Positions 21,943 through 34,292 of a stretch of DNA of 64,000 bases are shown in pieces; the stretch's first letter is position 1; each line of letters opens with the position of its first letter. The stretch is from assembly GCA_024516155.1 (NCBI GenBank), contig JAJJXM010000005.1, positions 1 through 64,000 on the forward strand, written 5' to 3'. Origin of the DNA: Pyronema omphalodes (Eukaryota > Ascomycota > Pezizomycetes > Pezizales > Pyronemataceae). Below the pieces are notes generated by a model. It saw only the letters and a program-made list of their open reading frames with translations. It was not told the origin of the DNA and made no database searches. Position numbers and translations under genes: made by a program.

Positions 21943-24900
21943 CACTGGCGATTTCTGCGGGGTTTTGGCGATGAGGTTTGGAGGTTAAACCTGGGTTTTG
22001 GGGAGCTTACATGCTAGGGACCTTGCTGGTCGTACGTAGGACAGGGTTCGCGTGTGGGAACCAGGGGGGCGTGCACGCGTCCTGTCGCACTAGGGTCGCA
22101 GGGGTGGGGCTATTTGGGGAACATCAAGAGAGCGGGATGAGATGATGAGATGGGGTTTACCCTATATTTCTGCGGTGACATTTGGAAGTTACATTATTGC
22201 CAATGGCGCGCATAGGCCTGGCATCAACAGTATTTAAATGAACTCTAGACACAGGTAAGACGTCAATATATATAGTCGACTACTCTACTAATGTATTTAA
22301 AGTAATGAGTGGTAACAGGCCCGTCCATCTATTTCACCAGCCATTTCGGCAACACCAACATCAGTAATGACACCACAAACACAACAGCAGCCAGTAAGAA
22401 TCATCTTACAGCATCGCAAATTCTCATTCTTTTCACATGATGTCCTTCATCCTTCGAAATTTCCGTTTTAGCACGGTTTTCAGGTAACAAATAATACTTT
22501 CCGATCTAGGAAAATGGTTCGGTGATCAGCTACGTATGCAAAATCTGCACAATTTTCTCTACCTTGATTAGAATTAACAACCACAAAACTCTTTTATAAT
22601 CAATAACACGTACCCCCTAGCCCTCGTCTCATCTCTTTCCGCATACGAAGTATTGCTGATAATCATCCAGAAGGTTTCAACTTTACTAACTTAATGCTAA
22701 CCAGCGTTATAAAACTGTTCTTACGGCATTCTTATTGATAATACAGTCAGAAGACAATGGAGACCTCAGTAGCACCAAGAAATCAAAACTGGAGACTTAA
22801 ATATTTTGCAAGTGGACGAAGGAATTAAACAAGCACTAGACAACAAAGCTCTGATTACCATGTGGACACTGCTCGGTACCCAATCATAGTTTGAAATGCC
22901 TTACGTCAACTCGCTATTGGGTCTTCTTTCTCAATTCTCGATTGACTGGTTTTTGAAATAGATGGTCATTCCCCACATGCAACTCTACCACCTATGAATT
23001 ACTTTCACTCTTCCGCTTCATCTCCATCGCGACAGGCTACCGCCATTGATGTTATTCTCTCTACTGATGCCGGCGTCGTTATTAAAAAGCCCCAGTGTCC
23101 CAGAGTTGTCAAATTGCTAACTTCTTGAACACCTTCTTGGACAGCAATTTTCAGCTTTGGGCCATCATGCACTATACCAAGTCCGCAGATTTAACCAGTT
23201 TCATTGATATGTAACAGCACTATGGGGACGGCATATATTGTGATAATTTCTTTCGAGCTATGAATGAGTGATAACAATTTCAAATTTTCTATGAAAATAA
23301 AAACGAGTCATTTGCGATGACCCTATGGATTTCGAAATCTAGATGGCTATTACGAATTCCAGTAAATGTATTTGACAAAATAAGACAACGGAAAAAGAAT
23401 TGAAGTAAAATTTTCTTTTTGCTCAACTTGTCGCTAAAAATGGTGCTAATTTAATTGGATTTAGATTTGTCAAGCACTTAAGTCTTGAAGGCTTGCTCGA
23501 CTGGAATATCATGCATTGTAAAGTCAGTTTCGATGATATTCTTTGGGAATATAGTGTAGATGTTGAAATTTGTATCTTCCCCTAGTGCTTCCGGTTTTTT
23601 ATTGATAATAGTTAAATGATTCTTGCGCTAATGTCGATTTCTGTGCGAAGCTTCTAGATCCATTTATTTAGAAAAGAACAACTGCCACCCTGCTTCTCAA
23701 ATGGCTGCTCATGTTCCCCGCCTAAATGGGCATAAACATGCTACTATCAGACAGATGGGTTCTACTTACAAGACCATCAAAAGTTTCATTATCAACGATC
23801 ATACGGTCATGAATCAGAAATCCCAGCACCGAAATATTTCAGCTTTTTGGATACCTTCTCACAATTCAATGCCCAGCTCTGGTTTATCATGGACTATAAG
23901 GGGCCAGAAGAAATTTATTAGATATGCTATTTCCAGATTGTAGCCTGTCGTGGGATACCTCATCATGTCAAGTTGGACCGTACTCTTTTGAAGGTTTAAC
24001 ATCTGGGAGCCAAGAATCAGGGTGATCAACTAAGGAAGCGCTCAAGCAGCCCGACGGGTTGTCAAAGGGGCTCAAGAATTTCTTGGACGACTGCTTAACG
24101 GTGGACATCTACCAAGAGAGCTACAATCAGTGATATCTGGAAATATAAGTTTTTGAGGAAGAGTTGCACTCTTGACTCGCTTGCTAAAACGGCTAGCTTC
24201 CCAGAATTCAAAATGGAAGGGCCAAGTAAACTGAAGAACGGTGAAAGGCAGGGGGTTTCAAGTTTGTGGGTTTGATATGTATACGGGATATTTTAGATAT
24301 GGGACATGAATCGAGAATGAAGGGGCATTGGTGATAACGGAGTAACAACCACTTCAACTACAAATATCATGAATCATTCGATATAACTTGAACAGCTATA
24401 CGTGCTCTCTTCCGTGTTGGGGGTTGAGCCATGGCGGAATAACAAATCTTTCTCAACAACCACAAGAGAGGGAGTAATGGTTAGTTTCTTTTGAAGTGTC
24501 CTCCTTCAATTGAATTTGACGCATACTTAAATAAACGAGCAAAATCGGGTTTATGCTTTTTACCCATCTACATCACCGCAATTCTTCTTTCTTTGAACCA
24601 TGGGCATAAGGTGGCTATATCCGGCATATGACAAATTGGATGCTTCCAGAGCTTTAAAGTTTAACGATAGGCTAACGTAGAGTCTGTTACAAGCTCCGCA
24701 ACTGGAAAAGTTCCGTCTTCGAAGTAGCCTGATTCCCAAAAGTTATGAGGCATAGCCTCGACAGAGACAGCTTGCTTGGTATTGCCCCAAAAAAGCCTCC
24801 TCCAAGAAACCATTGTAGCTCTAACAAATGCCATTCCAACCCTGTAGATAATCACTGGATAATAGTTGTAGACACCTTGACAAGGATATCGTATCGCACG

Positions 24901-24998
24901 TTCTATGCCATATATACACGCATGACTTTCCCCCTCTTGTGCTTCAATCCGATATCCCATATTTCGCGCACGTCCATTCCGGTAGAGTCAAAAAGCAT
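21943..24998. other. Gene desert, A/T-rich
   Basis: About 3 kb without a recognisable gene. Two short segments near 23110-23190 and 23850-23930 have weakly similar plus-strand translations (FLDSNFQLWAIMHY and FLDTFSQFNAQLWFIMDYKG). They could be remnants of one duplicated gene or element. A 99-codon minus-strand frame at 24661-24960 shows no family motif and lies directly downstream of the complex I gene; I do not call it. Confidence 0.5.
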
Positions 24999-25406
24999 TT
25001 AGTGGTCCCAAGGGTGCTTCATTCCGAAGAGAACGGCCTAGAATTCGCATTATGTCAGCATCCTTCCCACAAATCCATTTCGCTTCTCTCCTCCCCTCAA
25101 TCTTCCAAGCCTCAATTTCCAAAACTGCCCTGTCATTACCCGCCTCTATCTCCTCGCATAATTATCGCCAGTATTTCCCATCCGCATGTCACTCCTCTCC
25201 TCAACACCTGCCTCCTCCAATCCCCGTCCTCAATTCCCAGATATGGGTTAACTTACACCATCCTTCTTCATTCTGTACATAACCCAGAACCACATAGAAG
25301 CTCCGAGGAGGGTAGCTGAGACGCGGTAGAGCGGGCGAGCGGGGGCAATCTTGATAGGGTGGGAGCCCTGGGGACCGTGAGAAGCGTGGGGACCTCCGCC
25401 AGACAT
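24999..25406 (-). CDS. Mitochondrial complex I subunit, NDUFB2/AGGG-like
   Basis: Small single-membrane-span accessory subunit of NADH:ubiquinone oxidoreductase in the mitochondrial inner membrane. Exons on the minus strand 25257-25406 and 24999-25037 give 62 residues. The N-terminus is MSGGGPHASHGPQG. The span TLLGASMWFWVMYRMKKDG and the C-terminus AVLFGMKHPWDH match the plant/fungal AGGG (NDUFB2) pattern of a Gly/His-rich leader, MWFW..YR.K.D, then a G..HPWD tail. The 219-nt intron (GTAAGT...TTCTAG) falls directly before the last 12 residues, which is why simple ORF reading misses the gene. Homology is motif-based. Confidence 0.88.
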
Positions 25407-25830
25407 TGTTTATGATTCGATTCTGCGGGTATTAGCTTCGATAATGTGGCGACGGTGGGGTTGCGGGGTGCGCGTACTTGGAGGTTGCCGTTGATGGTCG
25501 TGAGATTCGATCTTGACGTCGGGATTGCGGTAGCGGCGGAGTGGTAGCGATGTCATGGGTGTGGCTTGGCATCTTGTCACGTGGTGATTTCCGGTGTTCA
25601 AGCAGTAATGCGAAGAACGTGGTCGGGAGCCATTTTCACAAGTCACATTTTGTACTGTTAGAGTTATTCAAAGGGGTTTAATTTTTTAGTATTTACTAAT
25701 CTAGACTACTAAGTTTAAAGGCAGGGTATACTGTAAGTGACATGATACAAGCATAATGTGTCGTTATTACCATGGCCAACCGGGGCGAAAAACTCCAAAC
25801 TCCTGAATGAAAAGGTCGTTGATCTTAATG
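25407..25830. other. Intergenic between BET5 and the complex I gene
   Basis: About 420 bp holding the BET5 3' flank and the promoter of the downstream complex I subunit gene. No other gene seen. Confidence 0.5.
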
Positions 25831-26643
25831 TTATGCTTCCTGAATAGTTTGCTGTGGAGAAAGTGTCAGCTGTGAATAGAAAATTGGGGGAATGTACATA
25901 CAACAAAACGATCTAGTCCTAGCTCGAAGAGCTCAACTGCTACACCTTCTCCGCCGGGGTGCTCGACCGCTATATTCTGGTTAGAATAATTTTCATTGAT
26001 GTTCAAATGGAATAACATACGCGATAGAGGGTTCTTAGTAACTATTGTCATTCAGTTAGCTTTTCCCGAGTGATATAAAATGATTGCAAGTCTAACATAC
26101 CATATTCTACGTAGAGATTTACGTAAATCTGATGAAGTACTACCCTAAGATTGCTCATTTTGACGTCTGTAAGCATCACAAACTTCAAGTTTGTTGCCGT
26201 CTCGTAATAGTGTAGCTTGTAGCTTCCGGTCCGGTAGGAAACAAAGTTATCTTCCCTATCATCTGCATTTTAGTAATAAACCAGCTACCACAGAATGGTG
26301 GTACTAACGGCCCCGATAGCTTCCGCACCATGTTTCTCAGCGAGAATACCACACCAAACACCAGCTTCGCATCATCTTGTACGGATAATCTTCCTGGTGC
26401 TGTCCGTAGGCTCTGGTCTGCAATCGTTCCGGCGGAAATTCGTTTATCAGGTGCACCAGATAACGGGGAGTTGATAATCGAGGCGCCGCTGCTAGTCGTG
26501 GGCCGGAGGGAGTTACGCTCGCGTTCAAGCCATTGCTTGACGTAAATGCACTCGCCTTTAAGAGGTTAGCTGTGGAGCATTGTAGCGGAGCACCTGTAAG
26601 ACATACAGTGACGGTCGAATATGTAGAAGGAGTAAATCGGCAT
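25831..26643 (-). CDS. BET5: TRAPP complex subunit Bet5 (TRAPPC1)
   Basis: Core subunit of the TRAPP complexes, which act as guanine nucleotide exchange factor for Ypt1/Rab1 in ER-to-Golgi and Golgi traffic. Six exons on the minus strand: 26607-26643, 26309-26555, 26101-26255, 26021-26041, 25902-25969 and 25831-25851, giving 182 residues. Introns are 50-59 nt. The spliced protein shows the longin-fold order: MPIYSFYIFDRHCECIYVKQ, then DDAKLVFGVVFSLRNMV, SYRTGSYKLHYYETATNLKF, LRVVLHQIYVNLYVEYV, KNPLSPVEHPGG and ELFELGLDRFV. A variable Ser/Gly-rich insert of about 40 residues after the first strand makes it longer than animal TRAPPC1. The fourth exon is only 21 nt. The start is the ATG preceding IYSFYIF. 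Confidence 0.93.
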
Positions 26644-27286
26644 CTTTGGTCGCGGCGGAGGTCGTGTGAACGCCGGAGCTCTCTGGCGGTGGGATGCGTG
26701 AGTGATGCCGGGTAATCGTAACGAGGTAGTGGGGGTACTTCAGCCGTGATGACGGGGTATCTAGAGCTCTTAACCTAACGCCGATGGTGGTGAGCTCAGG
26801 GCTGGACCCGAGTGTTTGAATGAAATATGAGGGCCCTTCACTATTGAGACTGTGAAATGATAGAAGCTCTAGACACAACGACCTGAAGGTTTGAGAAGTA
26901 ATGATCTGGCCCAGGTTTCGTGGATCTGCAGGTACCACACTTCACATCAAGACCCTGATCAATATTAAGCTTCTTGAAGCTTTCTCGAAGAAGCATAGTC
27001 ACTTTAATAATTGCTTTTAATAATCATTCATCATCAACTCCACGCGTTTTCAGCAGACGCGACGCGGTTTCCCCCTATGACGCCATGCTACCCACACCCC
27101 GCAGAGTTATGCGCGGCTGTGGCATGACTAAGGCTTCGCGCGGGGTTGGCCAGTGGGTGGGCTCTCCCATTCCAGTCTGGTGCTGTTTCCACAGCAGCTA
27201 TCGTGTCTCGATACTTACTATACCCTCAAGCTCTGATAGCTACCTCGACCTCGATTACCCAAGCATCAACACAGCTTCCATTTTCG
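26644..27286. promoter_or_regulatory. Divergent promoter region of BET5 and the CaMKK gene
   Basis: 643 bp separate the two divergent starts. A long minus-strand frame (26558-26938) overlaps BET5 exon 1 and is judged a shadow. No specific binding site is claimed. Confidence 0.45.
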
Positions 27287-29121
27287 ATGATGTTGTCGCC
27301 AATCCGAGATGAAGCGCCGGACCGAAGCAGCGACGAGAATCAAAGCCTAGCACAGCGTCCACATCCACAACAACATAGTTCCTCCCCCTCAGGAACCTTT
27401 ACCAGCCCGGCCAGGCACCATCGTCGTATACCCTCGATCAACAGAACTCCCGTGAAGGAAACACTAAATGCCAGCTTGGAATACGATGATGCAGATGACA
27501 GTGGCCAGGGTATGCGAATAAACCAGTACTGCCTCTCTTCCTGTCATCACTGTATTTTTAATTTCAGTCTCTAAAGCTAATACTGCTTCCTAGATATATT
27601 CTCAAGCAGGAGATCGGAAGAGGCTCTTTCGGAGCTGTTCACCTGAGTGTTGACCAACAAAACCCGGAAAACCAATATGTAATTTCTCCACCATTCACCA
27701 AGTCATCGAATTTCTTTCTAAAATTCTATACATAGGCTATAAAAGAAATCTCAAAATCACGGCTTCGCAAAAAAGACCAGGCTAATCTCCTTCGCCAACC
27801 TCCTGGAGCCAGACGGGGCGGTGGTGGATTTCACCTCAACAGACGATCCGTCTCAGATATCACTCGAGCTCAAGAGCTTTCCAATCCGCTCTACCTAATT
27901 CGTGAGGAGATCGCAATACTCAAGAAGCTTGACCATCAGAATGTTGTCAGCTTGATAGAGGTCCTCGATGATCCAGAAGGAGACTCTTTCTACATGGTAC
28001 TGGAATGGTGTGCAAAGGGTGTCATCATGAAGGTTGACCTTGACCGTACTGCGGACCCTTATCCCGAGGAGCAGTGCCGATTATGGTTCAGAGATATGAT
28101 CCTGGGAATTGAATACTGTGAGTATCCTGATTTAATACCACTATATGTGAGGCTAAGTTCATCGACAAATCAATAGTGCACTCACAAGGCATTGTTCACC
28201 GTGACATCAAACCCGACAATTTACTTCTGACGTCCGACGATGTGTTGAAAATCGTTGACTTCGGAGTCAGTGAGATGTTCGAGAAAGACGCCCCAATGAG
28301 AACCGCGAAATTTGCAGGAAGCCCAGCATTCCTTCCCCCTGAGCTCTGTAAAGTAGGCCATGGTGATGTAGATGGGCGTGCTGCCGACATCTGGTCCATG
28401 GGTGTTACACTTTACTGCCTTCTCTTTGGACGTCTGCCATTCAGTCATCACGTCCTTGTTGACCTTTACAATGCTATCCAGGGAGACATGTACGTATTCA
28501 TTTATTTGCCGTCCCATGGGCTTATTTAATTGCATAATCTGACAGAATCATAGCATACAACTGCCCACTGACACCAATCCCGAGCTTTCTGATCTCCTGC
28601 ACCAACTGCTACAGAAAGATCCGGAGAGGCGAATAACCATGAAAGACCTTCGGAACCACGCCTGGGTAACTCGCTCCGGCAGCGACCCCCTTCTCTCCGA
28701 AGAAGACAACACGACGGAATTCGTTCCACCAACAAAGGACGAACTTGATACAGCCATTACCAAGTCGATTGGAAACTTCATGGCTGTAGTGCGAGCCGTT
28801 CGTAAACTCAAGCGTTTGACTCTCGGCCGTTCTCGTAACACAAAACGAACCGAAGAGGAAGGCCGCCCCAATTCTGTACGTTCTCACAGTGCCCCTGCCG
28901 ATCAGTCTGGGAATTATCAGCAGCAGCTCAACGCTGCGGGAGTCAACACAGAAATATCACTCGATGGGCTCGTGCATTCCTTGCCCACGATTCATCGTGA
29001 TGGTGAGGAATTATTGCAGCAGAGTCAAACGCCGAGTATTAGGTTGAATAGTATTGATGGCGAAACTCAGGAGGTGGAGGAAGAGGTGAACGAGAAATTG
29101 GACCGCCACTCGAAGAATTAG
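27287..29121 (+). CDS. Ca2+/calmodulin-dependent protein kinase kinase (CaMKK-like)
   Basis: Ser/Thr kinase of the CaMKK/Ssp1 group, which phosphorylates activation loops of downstream kinases such as AMPK/Snf1 and CaMK. Exons 27287-27525, 27594-27678, 27736-28117, 28177-28489 and 28554-29121 give 528 residues. The glycine loop is EIGRGSFGAVHL, the catalytic lysine lies in YAIKEISKS, and an Arg/Pro/Gly-rich insert of about 40 residues (RQPPGARRGGGG) sits between lysine and helix C, a CaMKK hallmark. VHRDIKPDNLLL, DFGVSEMF, GSPAFLPPEL and DIWSMGVTLYCLLFGRLPF follow. The C-terminal tail is about 150 residues, acidic and without a domain I know. An in-frame ATG at 27146 could extend the N-terminus by 47 residues; the tandem ATG at 27287/27290 is preferred. 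Confidence 0.9.
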
Positions 29122-30422
29122 AGATTCTTGACGTTTTTGCTTGATAGGTTATGCGGTAGGATGGGGGTTAATATCGTGTAGTAGCATTTCGAATTATGCT
29201 TAGTGTATGGAAGTAAGATATTGGAGACGCTGTTCAGTATTATTTAGGGTAGTCATTGATTTGTGGGTAATTGCATGAGTTATTCTGACTTGACTTCTTG
29301 TGTTCGTATGGATTAAACTCTGTGTAGCTGAACTGCTGCCATGAAAGTATGACCTGGGCAGCGAAATAAATGAACATGACAAATAAAAATATCATATTCA
29401 ATCAATCTGTATGTTATCATGGTGCATGATACGTCCTTTCGAACCATCATTATAGAGTAACGAGCTCCCAGGACTTCGAATGCAGTTTCAATACACCATG
29501 CATAAATCCCCTTCGTTCTTATCGGGACGCCATGTAGTACTTTTGCCGTAAATACAGATATATGATTTTCACGAAAATGGGCCTTTCTCACCGGTTGTGT
29601 GCTGGCAGCGCTGCGCTTCAGCCCCTGTCACTCGCAGTAAACATTCCTGGAGGGGGGTGTGATAGGGGCGATTCAGAAGCGATTCGGTATCAACACATGA
29701 ATAGTCTACCAATTTTCTATGATCATAATGCGCCCTTCGAGTATGGAGCAGGGTGCCCCAAAGCAACTCCCTAAACACAAAACATCACTTCTTATGACGA
29801 CTGAAATTTGGCGTACATAGATAATCCGAACTGAAGAGAAAAATGATATATCTTACGATGTTTTTTTATAGATCATTCCTAAACATTGTACGTTTCGGAA
29901 TAATGACAAATACAAGCATTCTTGCGCAATTTAGCTCGGCGCTCTCTAAGCGCCCAAGATGCAGTTCAGTATTTATGCGCCGAGACATCGGATGACCTCC
30001 CATGGGCTTTCACTCAGCCATTATTCGGCTAAGGCAAAAGCTTAACAAAGTACTGCTTGAACATATTAGACGCACAGTATTTTGCCGCCTGAAGGGGGGG
30101 GGGATATATGGCGTTACACATAGACAAATGTTGCGGATCGTGAAAATAAGCTTCAGATATGAGCGTTTGGCGATTGGAACAACCCCTGTAGAGGCCGCAT
30201 ATATCGCATTCCGACCTCACATGTCACATTTACATTGGAATGAGGAATAATCGGTCTGTGGGCCAGGGAATCTCACCTGGTACATGTATACAGGTGGGGA
30301 AGCTTCCCCTCACTTTATTGACATCGAAAGCGAACATACTTCTCAAAAGAGTCGAACAATATCCATCATCATTATCATCACCTCAGATTCCTCACTCCTG
30401 AACGACACAGAAACCGCCAACG
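29122..30422. promoter_or_regulatory. Intergenic region upstream of the STAND receptor gene
   Basis: 1.3 kb without a recognised gene. Shortly before the receptor start there is a perfect 14-bp palindrome GGGGAAGCTTCCCC (30296-30309), and next to it an ACCTG...CAGGT inverted pair (30275-30295). A short G-run is present near 30105. Regulatory meaning is unknown. Confidence 0.45.
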
Positions 30423-33400
30423 ATGTCTGATCCTTTAAGCGTTTCCGCCAGTATTGCTGGATTGATCGGTCTAGCTGCACAGGTTACAACAGTGCTGAAA
30501 AACTACATTGAGAAAGTCAAATCCGCCCACGAGGATGCTAAACGTCTTCTCAGGGAGCTGTTAGCACTATCATCTGTTCTTGATCAGATTCGAGATTTAC
30601 TTTGCGGGGAAGACGCACTACTCAAGGGCTCATCTTTCAGTGACACATCGCTTCTCATTTCAGTACTTGGTTCTACGAATTACCATGTCGATAAACTATA
30701 TAAAAAGCTCTCAAAATTCAGCACTCCTAACAGCAACAAGCTAGTTGATATTTGGGATCGCTTGACTTGGCCATTGACGAATGACGATTACGAAAAGTCT
30801 GTAGCAGACCTACATCGTCTGACACAGTTATTCCATGCTTCATTAACTGCCTCGAATTGGTTTGTATTTGGCTACAAAATAATTAAAATACAATAACTGA
30901 TATGTTGACGTCTAGTACTTGGCTCTCCGAAACGCACTCGAATGTCATGAAAAAGCTACAAGAAAATCATAATGAATTACAAACTACAATCACGACCTTA
31001 CAGAAGATGGCCATAAGCCCTCCAAAAGCAGTACTGGATCAGCTTACGGATATTAAAGGTCTTTTGGCTACTGTGGGGGACGTTTCTGAGTCCATCACTG
31101 AAATCAAGAATATTTCACTTGGGTTGCAGAGATTGGAAAGAAAATTCGATGGTACTATTGACTCCAAACTAACAGATTTGCCACAACACTGACCTAACTA
31201 TTCTGAACAGAAGGAGAGCTGGATAAGCTTATGCACTGGATGTCTCCGATTGAGCCCCGCGTAAGGCATAAGGAGATGGCTCAAAGGCGACTTAAGAATA
31301 CGGGAGACTGGTTTATAGAGATGGCAGACTTTCAAAACTGGAAGGGAGCGAGTGATTGTCCGGGTGGTCAGATTTTTGGATGTTACGGAAAGCCAGGCGC
31401 TGGAAAATCCATTATCTGGTAATTATAATCTTTCAATGACCGCTAGTAGCTCAGAATATCTTGGCTAATAACAGCTTAGCTCGCTAGTAATTGATCACCT
31501 TCTGGCTGAGAGGCATGCCAATTCCTGTGTCATCTGGCTTTATTGCGACTATCAGAATGAGAATCAGCAAACGGCAATATACATGACTGCGGCTCTTCTC
31601 AAGCAACTCATACTTGCGAATCCTGGGGCCTCGGATACCATTATTCAAGCTTTACGGGACATAAAAGGCAGTCTCAACAAAAGTCTTGATCTTAACAAGC
31701 TTTGCGAATTACTCGTAGAATCACTACAGCAATTCAGCAAGGTCTACATATGTATTGATGCTTTGGATGAATGCCAGAAGGACCGGGTATCTTTTCTGAT
31801 CTCATTGGACGGCATCTTAAATCATCCGGCATTAAAGAGCTCACTCAAACTTTTTCTCACCGGTCGACCACCTATGGAAAGCGTTGTTGAAGACAATTTC
31901 GTCGGCTGTGAACTGCATGCAATGACTTTAACAGCCAACACGAGCGACATTATAAAATATATAGATAACCAGGTCAAATCAACTGAACGCGATGGAATAG
32001 TTATGGGGGAAGATTTTCTACAAGCACTGAAGAAAACAATCATTAGTACCGCAGATGGAATGTAGGTCATCCAATGGAGAACTTCCCATAATTCTTTCGG
32101 GCAGGATAGAAAGCAGATAATTTCGAGATAGAAGCGCAATAGAAGGAGCTGCTTCCCGTGAGAATATGTTCTATTACGCTTCTATCCCGCTTGTATCTCG
32201 CTTTTAACGGGCCGTCCGTTAGCTTGGGGGGGGGGGGGGGGTGCGGATCCCTCCTTCTATCAGCGGACATGGATACCCCTGTCCGGCCCGATGGAATTAT
32301 GGGAAGGTCTCCAATATATATATTCAATCGCCGAGTGAAGATGCTAATGCAACTCTCGACTTAGGTTTTTACTGCCTACCCTCCAGATTCAACATATCCT
32401 AGAAAAAACGACTCTTCGCGACCGACGGGAAGCCTTCAACACAATGCCCAAAGGCCTAAACGCTGCCTTTCAGGACACCCTCCGTCGAATACAAAACCAG
32501 CCCGAACAGAAGGGAAAACAGGCTTTAGATGCTATAAAATGGGTTTTCCTTGCTGAGAGACAACTGACTGTTAAGGAGCTTTGTTGCGCACTGTCTGTTC
32601 GAGTTGGAGATAAACAGTTCGACGAGGAAGGTCTACCAACATTGAAGTCGGTACTCGAATCCTGTCTTGGACTCATCATTGTCGACCAAGCCACATCATT
32701 AGTGCGACTAGTCCATAAATCCCTTCAGGACTTTTTGGAGGATGAATTCAACAAGAGGGAGATATTTTTGAACGGTCATCAAGATATCGCCCTTACTTGT
32801 CTTACATACATGAACTTCGAATATGAATCTCATCAGGCAGAGCATAAGTTCACCCTGGCCGATTACGCCATACAAAACTGGGGGCATCACATCAGGAAAA
32901 GCCAACCAGATTATTCACCGGATTGGGCAAAAATTACTGCATCATTCAGAGACTGTGCAAGAATTGCTCACGTCTTCTATCCGTCCAATAGTGGTTTAAT
33001 TCAAAGACCATTCTCTGACTCTGACCTGATATACATTCCAATATTTTTTGGATTGACCGACCTTGCTCAATACATGTTCGAGAATTTCGACATTAATGCA
33101 AATCACTGTCTCCGTATTTTATTAACCGATAACGATGCCGCAGTTTTTGCCAGACGATTACGCCGACCACGCCATGATGCTGCGACGCCTATTATGGTTG
33201 CAATCCAGAAAAACAGAGTGGAAATTGTGCGAATGCTGTTAGACAAGGGTGCCGACATTATATCTCCTCCATACTGCGAAGAAGGTTAGTATATCTTTAT
33301 TCATGTCATCACTTACGCACTTGAGGGATCGAATTAATCGCCTATCAAGTAGGCGAAGGGAAAAATGGCGTACATATTATAAAAAACAAAACTGACATTG

Positions 33401-34292
33401 AATTTCAAACATATTAGTGTCACCACTGTGTTACGCGGTCGAAATGGGACATTTAGAAATTGTACGAATTCTTTTGGAGCAGGGCGCTGACCCAAATCGT
33501 TTTTCGTATACTCCGGAGCTTTGTGCAATAATGTTGGCGATTAAGTTGGGTTTCGACGACATTCTGAGGTTACTATTGGAGAACGGGACCAAATTAAGTC
33601 CCCCATCCGCATACGGGGTGCCAAAACCTCTGCAGATGGCGGCTTGGTTGGGGAGATTAACTGCAGTTAATATACTGCTTGATAAGGGTGTTCACATTGA
33701 ATCTGGCCTGGATGGATGGCTCTTCAAATCGCCACTCGCACTTGCGGCCGAAGGGGGACATATAGAAGTGGCGCGTTTACTGTTTGACCGAGGCGCCGAT
33801 ATCAACTCGGAAGAAGGCCAACCACCATTGATTTCTGCGTCTTATAATGGTCATACTGAAATTGTGAAATTCCTACTCGATAAAGGAGCCCGTATGGAGG
33901 CACTTGGTAGGAACAACTCTAGTACAGCACTATTGAAAGCAGTTGCAGGAAATCACATTGAAGTTGTAGAATTGTTACTCGACAAAGGCGCCAACATCCT
34001 TGCGAAAAGCTCTTTTGATGAGACAGCACTCTCTTTGGCGGCCACCAAGGGCAATACAGCAATAGTACAATTGTTACTCAACAGAGGCATCGATATTCAC
34101 TTGAAAGACAGACATGGGAAAACTGCTGTATTTCATGCGGCTTGGTATGACCACCGCGATACTGTACAAATACTCCTGGCAAATGGTGCTAATATGGATT
34201 TCGAACCCGATGATTTTCCGCATCATCGCGACAAAGTAATTAAAATGATGGAAAATTACGGCCCGCCCACCAAGAAAGATTCAACAAATTAG
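30423..34292 (+). CDS. STAND/NLR-like receptor: fungal N-terminal domain, NACHT-like NTPase, ankyrin repeats
   Basis: Exons 30423-30859, 30916-31151, 31211-31418, 31480-32061, 32365-33284 and 33418-34292 give 1085 residues. Residues 1-145 start MSDPLSVSASIAGLIGLAAQ, the fungal N-terminal domain often found on STAND proteins. A helical linker follows. The NTPase carries Walker A GCYGKPGAGKS (about 281-291) and Walker B VYICIDALDEC (about 383), with LKLFLTGRPP and the LVRLVHKSLQDFLED winged-helix-like segment after it. From about residue 750 to 1070 there are roughly nine to ten ankyrin-type repeats with the pattern GH.EIV..LLDKGA. Such proteins act in non-self recognition and regulated cell death in fungi; the role here is inferred. 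Intron 4 is 303 nt because of a MITE-like insertion. No neighbouring partner effector gene was found. Confidence 0.9.
32074..32314. mobile_element. MITE-like insertion in intron 4 of the STAND gene
   Basis: About 241 bp. The left end ATGGAGAACTTCCCATAATT (32074 onward) and the reverse complement of the right end, TTGGAGACCTTCCCATAATT (from 32314), form imperfect terminal inverted repeats of about 34 bp that continue through TCGGGC. A second internal inverted pair (GATAGAAGCGCAATAG and CTATTACGCTTCTATC) and a run of 16 G residues (32226-32241) lie inside. No coding content and no clear target duplication were seen. Other introns of this gene are 56-133 nt, so the insertion explains the 303-nt length of intron 4. 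Confidence 0.75.

Noticed and set aside
24661..24960. 99-codon minus ORF downstream of the complex I gene
   Set aside because: No recognisable family and no clear promoter space; kept as unassigned DNA.
26558..26938. 126-codon minus ORF upstream of and overlapping BET5 exon 1
   Set aside because: BET5 exons 1 and 2 and their intron run through it in another frame with clear family motifs.
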